A DNA stretch of 64,000 nt from Guyanagaster necrorhizus (Eukaryota; Basidiomycota; Agaricomycetes; Agaricales; Physalacriaceae): NCBI RefSeq assembly GCF_019112545.1, contig NW_025064883.1:2158684-2222683 (forward strand). The letters run 5' to 3'. Shown here in pieces: positions 56,694 through 64,000 of this stretch; within the stretch, counting starts at the first letter, position 1; each line of letters opens with the position of its first letter. Both the position numbers and the translations under genes were made by a program. Below the pieces are notes generated by a model that had not been told where the DNA came from, ran no database searches, and saw only the letters and a program-made list of their open reading frames with translations.

Positions 56694-58213
56694 ATGCCCA
56701 GCTCTCGACTCGTCCCAGGTCGTTATCCTCCAGTGGGTACCTCTCCTATTGCCGATGCAATCCGCGAAAGACGGGGCTCAAGAGGACTGACCGCCCTCGA
56801 CGGTACCCTTCTCCATGTACCGCCAGTAGCTCAGGGTTGGAATTCACTCCTTGGGGCCATACGAACCAAAGGAAAGCTCTCTGACGATGTCAGAGAACTC
56901 ATGGCATGTTTCTCCCATACTAGTATGGGCTTAGTACTGAAGAAAATAATTAGATTCTCCGTGTTGCGGCACACAACCATGCGGCTTATGAATGGATTCA
57001 CCATGAGCATGTAGGAAGATCTGCCGGACTGACAACAGATCAACTGCTAGTAATCCGCGACACGTCCCGATTACCGACAGATGGGGGAGTCTTGAGCGCT
57101 TTGCAGAAAAGCGCTCTGGCTTTCGCTCAAGAGAGCACCACCAAGGTCAAGGTGTCGCCTGAGGTGACCGATGCGCTCAAGAAGAACCTTCAAAATGACG
57201 ATGATCTCTTCGTTGAGGCAGCCGCAGTAGTTGCTACGTACAACATGGTCTCCCGATTTCTCGTTTCACTTGATGTTGGTGGAGGTAGCGATGATCTCGT
57301 TCCTTGGCCTGTGGATGAACAAGAGGTACTACCCAGCTTCACCCCTTCACTTTCTATGCTTACACTTCTTGAACTGTAGCATAAGATACCCTTACCTTCG
57401 TCTCCTTCATATTATATCTATGCCAAAACCTATATTGTCTCCCCGTCTGCGCCTTGGCTCGTGTTTTGCAACTCTTTATTGACCAATACCACCCTCTGGA
57501 ACCCCCTTCTCACGTACCTCCTTACGCCTCCGCGTGAGTTCAATATCCTCCTGCACGATCAGCGCGGACACGGTGCCTCCGTCTCTCCATTATCTGATCC
57601 TTGCACCATGCCGATCCTCGCGCAGGATGTTGCCCACATCCTTGCGTCTCTCGGAATCAAGCAAGTGCACAGCGTTGTTGGAGTATCCCAAGGTGGAGCC
57701 GTCGCGCTCAGTTTTGGCATCCAATTTCCACATCTCACGAAGAGTGTCGTCGCATGCGATACATCTCCGAAAACGCCTGCTGGAAACAAAGAGGCGTGGG
57801 AGGGACGGATTGCAACAGCGAAGGAGAAAGGCATGAAGGAGCTCGCGTATATCACCGTCCCGCGATGGTTCCCAACAGGATCGTCAATAACAGACCCCAG
57901 GCGACAAGCGATAGAGGAGATGATAGAGGCCACGGATTTGGATGGTTTCGCGTTGGGTGCGAGTGCTTTGATGGAGTACGATCTCTATGTGGATAGGCTA
58001 GATGACTGCAAGATCAAGACGTTGCTTGTTGCGGGAGATCTGGATGGCGGCGGAAATGTCGGCAAGGGTTTGAAAGCACTCAGGGAGCGCTGGGCAGGGA
58101 AAGGCGGCGACATTGCCTACCAAGAAATACCACAGGGAGGACATCTGCCTATGATCGATAATACGGAAAGGTATTGGGAAGTACTGAGCATTTTTTTGGG
58201 GAACATCGCGTAA
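56694..58213 (+). CDS. Fusion protein: carboxymuconolactone-decarboxylase-like domain plus 3-oxoadipate enol-lactonase-like hydrolase
   Basis: Three exons, 56694-56903, 56954-57325 and 57380-58213, give 471 residues. The first intron is GC-AG (GCATGT...TTAG). Residues 1-194 form a CMD/AhpD-like helical domain (GWNSLLGAIRTKGKLSDDVR; ILRVAAHNHAAYEWIHHEHV after splicing) without the CxxC of peroxidase-active AhpD. Residues about 195-471 are an alpha/beta hydrolase with the enol-lactonase signature NSLLTNTTLW, DQRGHGAS, the nucleophile elbow GVSQGG (Ser297), an acid at Asp414 or Asp416 and GGHLP (His449). In bacteria the same two activities act in the protocatechuate branch of the beta-ketoadipate pathway (PcaC then PcaD). 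The ATG 56694 is the first in frame with the conserved domain. The substrate in this fungus is unproven. Confidence 0.85.
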
Positions 58214-60125
58214 AATTGTAGTTAAACCTTGATGTCGAAGATTGCACAGTACGGTAAATGAACCGCAGCCCCAGGCTTTAGCCAACCGCAGAATCAAATG
58301 AACTAATTAGCCCACTACGAGGGCGCAAAATACCATACATGTCCGTTGCTCTACTCCACATTACACGCCAAAACACCCGGGGAACTCAGAAGGAAGAGCA
58401 GAGGGACTGGAACAAGAGGGAAAGAGGATCCTGAGGCCCCATACCTCCACCGCGTCTTAGTAGTTAGCTTACTTGTTGCAGTTAATCAAATGCTGAGAAA
58501 AAAAAAATGAACCTCAGCTGATGGCTGTGTTCCACGGGCCGGTAATGCCCGCCCGTTCCACGTGTCAGGCTGTTGTACTTTTTCCTTTTCTACTACTAAC
58601 ATCTGGATTTACTATCACAGGAGTTTTATCCTCTGCTACATCTCTTGTGCTCTTGGAAGACAGGCTGCCATAGAAATCACTGTCCGAGAGCTTCAGACTG
58701 TCAATGGCCCCACCGAGCTCTTTGCTGCTAGCAATACTGTTTCTGTGCTTATGACTAATTCTCCCTCTGTACCATTTATTTCGCACTCACAGGTACTTAA
58801 TATTGCTTGAATATCGGAAGATTCTATTGGAAACCAGGGGAATTGGATCCTTAAAGATCGAAGCTTGGTGTTATCGATGTAAGTGCTGACCGTGCTTCCT
58901 TATGCTCTTGGGAATATGTTTTCTTACATGGATTGAAAGGTTGGATTATATCATTATGGGGATTTTGGCGACAAATCATTATGTCGGCTTGATACGTAAG
59001 CGTTCTATTTCTTCGTGTTTGCTGTGTTTTGATCAGAGGAACAGCGTTATTAATACTTTACCCGTGTTCTAACTCCCGTACGTGTGGAACAGGAACTAAC
59101 ATTGATTTCGGAGATATCAGCTACATGTCGCGAAACCCTATTCAATGACGATTATCCTTCTCGGTGCAATACTCAGCCTGAGCGGCTTCATTCAGCCTCG
59201 GCCCTGTCACTCAATTCATTTGTTAGCCATGGATAGCGGTTGTCGACCCCGATGGCAAAATTGAACTGACAATCCATCATGAACCTCATATGTGCACCTT
59301 TCGCTGTCGCTGTCATGCTAGCGACTACGATTTGATGACCGATCCTGTTGTCTTATGGTATGTAAACGACTATGTATTATCATACCAAACACTTTAGATA
59401 AAATCGACAACGCTCCAGACTCTCACCAACACCTTGTCTTCCTGTCCGAGTTCCTCACTGTCAAATAGTGCCCTTGCACGTCTATATGTGAAGGATGTAA
59501 ATGGATTACAACGTCAGTGATGCGCTGATACTATGTCAACAAAAATTTGCACATTTTCAGGCGTCCAGGCTGTGTCTAGGGCGCTACTGAAGCTTATCTT
59601 CTGACCACCGCGCCTTCGGAGTCGACCGCTGCATTGAATGAATGTTTCCTCCTAGCTCAACAGGACTCGAGTCCGATGCCGCACCACACCCCCATTCATA
59701 CCAAACGCAAGGCGCCTTGCACCAAGGCCTCGAAGTCGATAGAACCGTGCTCAATATGACGTAACCCCAATGCCCATGCATCCTTGGATGCACGGTTAAG
59801 CAGGGCCCACGGAAGACGATTGTCATCTCATTTTACGAGCTTGCCTGACTCGTGTCCATACAAGGCAGGAGCAGAACCGTTTTCACATGCTTTGCAGTAT
59901 TGCCCTCCGCCATATCGGACCAACCGGCTTCATTAGAACCGGAGACCGTCCTTCGAGAACGCGCTTCATCAAGATCCATTCTGAGCATCGTTTCATTTGT
60001 ATTTGGCTTTTCATTTTGGCACTGCGAACAACGCTTATATAAAGAATTTTGCTTCGAGGATATGCCTTGTGGTACTCTCCTCGTTCACAAACCTCGAGAT
60101 TCGTCATCCTCAGATGACTATAAAA
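58214..60125 (+). other. 1.9-kb stretch with no assignable gene; weak coding traces
   Basis: Several short open pieces separated by GT...AG-like gaps are seen, but no recognised domain. The best trace is 59240-59357, reading VVDPDGKIELTIHHEPHM and CTFRCRCHASDYDLMTDPVV, which has several Cys and His residues and ends at a GTATGT donor-like site. Another possible exon is 58562-58795 (RQAAIEITVRELQTVNGPTE). Attempts to join them ran into stops. It could be a decayed gene, a small multi-exon gene, or plain intergenic DNA. Confidence 0.3.
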
Positions 60126-62318
60126 ATGGATTTGACTCCGCGATCCTCCATTACTACTCTTGACGCAACACGTTCCTCACCTGCGCATGCGTCGGCGACG
60201 GGAACTGGGTCTAAAGGAGGGAAGTTTCCTCATAACGACTCTGAATGTAAGGAGATTCATCCTCGTCATCCAAGAGTTGTTAATCATATTCTTCATACAG
60301 CTCATGCCGACCCCAACATGGTGACATGGGACGGTCCAGACGATCCCATGAATCCTCAAAACTGGCCAAATAGCAAGAAATGGGTTGTCACCGTTGTTAG
60401 CGTCAATTTAGCGTTATCTGTGTGCGTATAGTCTCTCGTTCGTTTTATCGTGGAGTCCGTTAAACCGTCCTTTCCCTTCAGTTCTTTCGCATCCTCCGCT
60501 CCCACATCCGCTTTTGCTGAGACAGTACGCGTATTCAACATCAACAGTGAAACCGCCTATACAATCGTAACTGTTTTCTTGCTGGGTTTTGCAATCGGTG
60601 TACGTGTCCTCTCACTTTCCAGTTGCCTGTGCTGATTTTTCAATCTCAGCCAACATTCTGGGGACCCGGAAGTGAGCTCTACGGTCGACGTCCTGTCATA
60701 TTGGGAGCGATGTTCGCGTACATCTTATTCCATCTCGGACAGGCTCTAGCTCATAATATCCAGTCGCTATTAGTCTGCCGATTCTTCTCAGGCTTCTTTG
60801 GTGTAGCACCTCTTGCCGTTGACGGAGGTAGAGTAAAGTCCGTCTAGCCCATTTGCCTCGCCCTGACCGCATGTATGATGTCCTCAAGGTATATTTGCCG
60901 ATATATGGCCTGCGATTGGTCGAGGTCCTGCCGCGAGCCTCTTTGCTACCAGCGTCTTCCTTGGACCTGTCCTCGGGCCCCTCGTTGGTGGTTTGTAAGT
61001 GTACGACCTCGACTTGCTGTCCAACGATCTAACCGTCATACCAGTATCGCCAGCAGCTCAGTGACATGGAGATGGATATACTGGGTGATGATGATGTTTG
61101 CTGGTGCATGCACTGCCATCGCTGTCATCTTCCTTCCTGAAACGAATGCGTCCGTGATTCTATTAAAGAAGGCGAGCAGCCTAGCCTCACATCTGTGACT
61201 GAAACTCATTGATCATAGGTCAAACGTCTAAGAAAGGAAGATCCCGAAAACAATGCCGACCTGTTCGCCGAGCATGAAATAGAAGACTGGTCAATTAAAG
61301 GAATAGCACAGCGGACCCTCTACCGACCGTTCAAGATGCTTATGCTGGAACCTATTCTTGTTCTTGTGACGATCTACATCTCAGTTGTATATTCTGTTCT
61401 GTATGCATGTAAGCCTCGTTTTTCTGTTGATAACGGTTTTATGTTTTCTAACGTGCCTTACAACAGTGTTTGAGGCTATTCCCATCATCTTTGTCGAGAC
61501 CCGTGGCTTCACTCTTGGGGAAAACGGACTGATCTTCATCGGTATCGGGATTGGTACAACACTGGGGGCTATAATCAATATCCTCTGCTCCCTGCACTAT
61601 CCAGAGTTGGTGCATAAGTGGAAGGGGTATCCGCCGCCCGAAGAACGCCTTTATGGTGCGATGATAGGTGCACCGTGTCTTATAATCGGCGCCTTTTGGC
61701 TCGGGTGGACAGGACAGTACGAGAGCATCAAGTGGTACGTTCCGGCCATCAGCACGATCTTCATCGGGGTTAGTATAAGCCTTATATTCATGTCATTCCT
61801 GGTACGTTTATCTCTCTGCACGATGAATTGAAACTGATGAAGAACGCGACACTCTGACAGAGCTACCTGCTGGATGTGTACTTGTACGTTAACATTGCCT
61901 GCTTTTTGAAAGCCCATCCTCGCTGACACTCACTATAGGATCTATGCTGCGTCTGCGTTTGCCGCCAACACTATCATGCGTTCTCTCATAGCCGCCTCAT
62001 TTCCGCTTTTCACTGTCCAGATGTACCACAATGTAAGGCATCCGTATCTCTTCGTCGAACTTACTTATAGTGTACCCACTTAGTTGGGCATAAACTGGGC
62101 ATCTACGTTGATCGGTCTGATTGGTGTGGTGCTAGCGCCCAGTCCTTTCCTCTTTTATAAATTCGGCAAACAGATCAGGAAGCATAGCAAGTTCGCGCCA
62201 TGTATCGTGAGTACAGAGTTGCGTGCTCTCCTAGGTTACGAACTAACGAAAGCTGTAGGATCTTGAAATTGAGAAGCAGCTAGAATTAGAGGCCACTCAG
62301 GGGGAGAAGGCAGTATAA
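60126..62318 (+). CDS. MFS transporter, DHA1 drug/polyamine (Tpo1-like) type
   Basis: Eleven exons (60126-60421, 60482-60599, 60650-60827, 60889-60994, 61045-61171, 61219-61408, 61467-61801, 61861-61883, 61939-62032, 62084-62206, 62259-62318) give 549 residues. Intron 5 (61172-61218) is GC-AG. The long hydrophilic N-terminus carries WDGPDDPMNPQNWPNSKKWV, the entry signature of this family. Motif A is GPGSELYGRRPVI. The antiporter motif C region is VFLGPVLGPLVGGF, followed by TWRWIYWVMM and LPETNASVIL. A central charged loop (VKRLRKEDPENNADL) and six more hydrophobic segments complete the usual 12-helix plan. These plasma-membrane or vacuolar proteins expel drugs, polyamines or toxins with protons. 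The gene looks intact; its exact substrate is not predictable. Confidence 0.9.
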
Positions 62319-62554
62319 TGATACCCTAGAAGAATATTTATGATCATGCTAGGACGACTTGTACTTATTATTTAACATGTAGATACTAGATATATACGAC
62401 TTAATTATTCTTTGATACCTACGTTGGAAGTGGAACGCCATGTATTACAGGTCACGTGTAACGAGGTCACATTCACGTGTCATCTTATGTGTTCAACGTT
62501 GACTTGTCTTGACCACGACAGTCGCGACACGCTCATCATCACGTAGAGTCTTCA
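62319..62554 (+). other. Short intergenic region between the MFS gene and MCM10
   Basis: 236 bp. AT-rich just after the transporter stop (possible 3' UTR), then direct TCACGTGT repeats (62452-62459 and 62472-62479, with a CACGTG-like core) that could be promoter elements of the MCM10 gene. Confidence 0.35.
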
Positions 62555-64000
62555 ATGGAGCCATTCCGGAAATCAGAAGAATCCCATCAGATACAAGATG
62601 CTATTCGCAAGGAAATCACGCGACTTCAAGCTCAGCTCCAGTCCGACGTCCCAGCCTCACCAAAGAAGAACACGAAACGCCAACTAGGGAATACTTTGGC
62701 ACCGTCAACACCATCTCCAAGTGAGTAGCTGTTTACCTTGTGTCTGCCGCCTCAAACTATCTACGTTAGAGAAGAACCGACAGATTCCTAAAGTTGGTAC
62801 CGACTCAGCTATACCACCTCAACCACGTCCAGCGGCCAGAGTTCCCATTCCATCATCTTCCAATGTTCCGATATCATTGCCTCCAAAGCCCGCGCCCTCG
62901 GCCGTTTTGGCTAAATTGGCGCAAAGCAGCTCCCTCAGCCGCCGTGACGACGACGACGGAGAAGTCGAACCGTTGCGATCGATTGCATTTACCGACAAAC
63001 CTGCTGAAGTGAAACTAACGGTTGGACAGCACCGGGATGAGAGACTGGCTCTTATTGAAGATCTTGAACCGGGCCCGTACGACCACAAGCCGCCGTTCGA
63101 TGACCCTAATTTCGAGCAGCTGGAACCAAATTCGGGTATAAGGCTTTCGTGTGTACTCCGCTTAAGTCGATGTTTTTCTTCTCACTTGTTGTTCTAGCTC
63201 CCGCGTCCTGCCACATGAACACCTACAAGATTATTTGAGAGGACGTTTCTATATCTCCCCATCCCGACTCTACTCATGCGTACGCCCTCTTCCTGACAAA
63301 AGAGGATATGATGTCCCTGTGTTTAGCGATTGGGTTACTATCGCAGTCGTCGCCGAACGTGGTCCTATCAAGTACAGTAAAGCACCCGTGACCATCGAAG
63401 CAGATGACGAGGGCAAGAAAACAGACACGAAAGGGAAGGGAAAGCAGAAGGACCAGTCACCCAAACCATCGGGGAAGAAGTACGTTAATATGAAGCTTGT
63501 CGACTTTGGTTCGAGGTCACGCTCGGCGTCTTCCGCGACCGGTGGCAAGGCAGTCATACGTGGGGACGCTTTCCTGTCGTTGTTGTTGTTCGAGTCGGAT
63601 GGTTTTGACGTAGAAACACGAGAGAACGGCTCGAAGGGGAAGATTTATAAGGGTGGGAGCCGCGGTGCCTTTGAATCAATGTCGAGACTGAAGGAGGGCG
63701 ACGTCATCGCCTTGATGAATCCCAAAATCTTGAAACCATTTCAGGTATTCATGCTTTCTTTACACCGTGGACCGTCTGATCGTTCGCAGCATTCAACCAG
63801 CAACCCTCATCCCTCAAGCAATATCCTCGCACTGACACCGGAATCCGCTGGCACGATCACTACAATTGGTCGAGCAAAAGACCTAGGAATGTGTACAGTC
63901 CTTAAGCGTGATGGTTCGGTGTGCGGTTCATGGTGCGACAAACGTCTCAGCGATGTCTGTGAATGGCATATTCAGAATGCCGTTGAACGTCGTCGCGCCG
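62555..64000 (+). CDS. mcm10: MCM10 replication factor, 5' part (runs off window)
   Basis: Exons 62555-62720, 62770-63148, 63198-63744 and 63790-64000+, with introns of 45-49 bp. ATG 62555 opens MEPFRKSEESHQIQDAIRKE, a short coiled coil, then a proline- and lysine-rich linker. The OB-fold region begins near EPNSGIRLSSRVLPHEHLQD, a join made by splicing, and runs through YLRGRFYISPSRLYSCV, SDWVTIAVVAERGPIK, YVNMKLVDFG, AFLSLLLFESDG and LKEGDVIALMNPKILKPFQ. The Mcm10 zinc finger follows: CTVLKRDGSVCGSWCDKRLS, then CEWHI. Mcm10 binds DNA, helps activate the CMG helicase and brings in polymerase alpha at origins. The C-terminus is beyond the window. Confidence 0.92.

Noticed and set aside
57559..57996. 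Long frames on both strands over the hydrolase exon
   Set aside because: They overlap the alpha/beta hydrolase frame, which has the catalytic motifs; the others are shadows.
1..64000. CRISPR arrays, tRNA or rRNA genes, phage or bacterial operon features
   Set aside because: Repeats here are LTR pairs and terminal inverted repeats, not spaced arrays; no tRNA or rRNA sequence was recognised, and the introns show a eukaryotic genome.

Overview
The window looks like the genome of a filamentous basidiomycete, most likely an Agaricomycete. The host genes have many 43-61 bp introns, there is a typical mushroom-type F-box protein, and the rest is chromodomain Gypsy and Copia LTR retrotransposons. 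The species cannot be fixed from sequence alone.

Positions 1 to about 52,330 are one Russian-doll nest of transposons, resolved here through LTR pairs and target-site duplications (TSDs). The outermost layers are Copia relic F (51986-52332, minus) and Copia E (to 51985, plus) inserted into it. Inside E sits Gypsy C (plus; its 5' end lies left of the window). C is cut by (i) A', a minus-strand relic of the Gypsy A family (569-3598) that itself holds a solo LTR and the end of another LTR; (ii) Gypsy B (4122-12217, TSD TAAAG); (iii) Gypsy D (minus, 14791-36308, TSD GAAAT), which contains Copia G (15659-20701) and Gypsy H (22717-30882); and (iv) a pogo/Tigger-like DNA transposon (38530-48925, CAG termini, TA duplication), whose transposase gene is split by Gypsy A (40252-48245, TSD GCTGC). 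All copies carry in-frame stops and are presumably dead. A is by far the best preserved.

The Gypsy families appear to prime reverse transcription from their own RNA, as Tf1 does. The bases just inside the 5' LTR are complementary to LTR sequence about 30 nt past a TATA box. Copia G instead has a site matching the initiator-tRNA anticodon arm. Gypsy A also carries, between pol and its 3' LTR, an antisense spliced gene for a cysteine-cluster, coiled-coil protein (47600-46306); this is the most unusual feature seen.

From 52,330 to 64,000 the sequence is host-like, with normal CpG content. It holds a broken C5 cytosine methyltransferase gene against the nest, an intact F-box gene (minus), an unidentified minus-strand ORF, a fusion of a carboxymuconolactone-decarboxylase-like domain to a 3-oxoadipate enol-lactonase-like hydrolase, a poorly coding stretch, an 11-exon MFS drug/polyamine-type transporter, and the 5' part of MCM10 running off the end.
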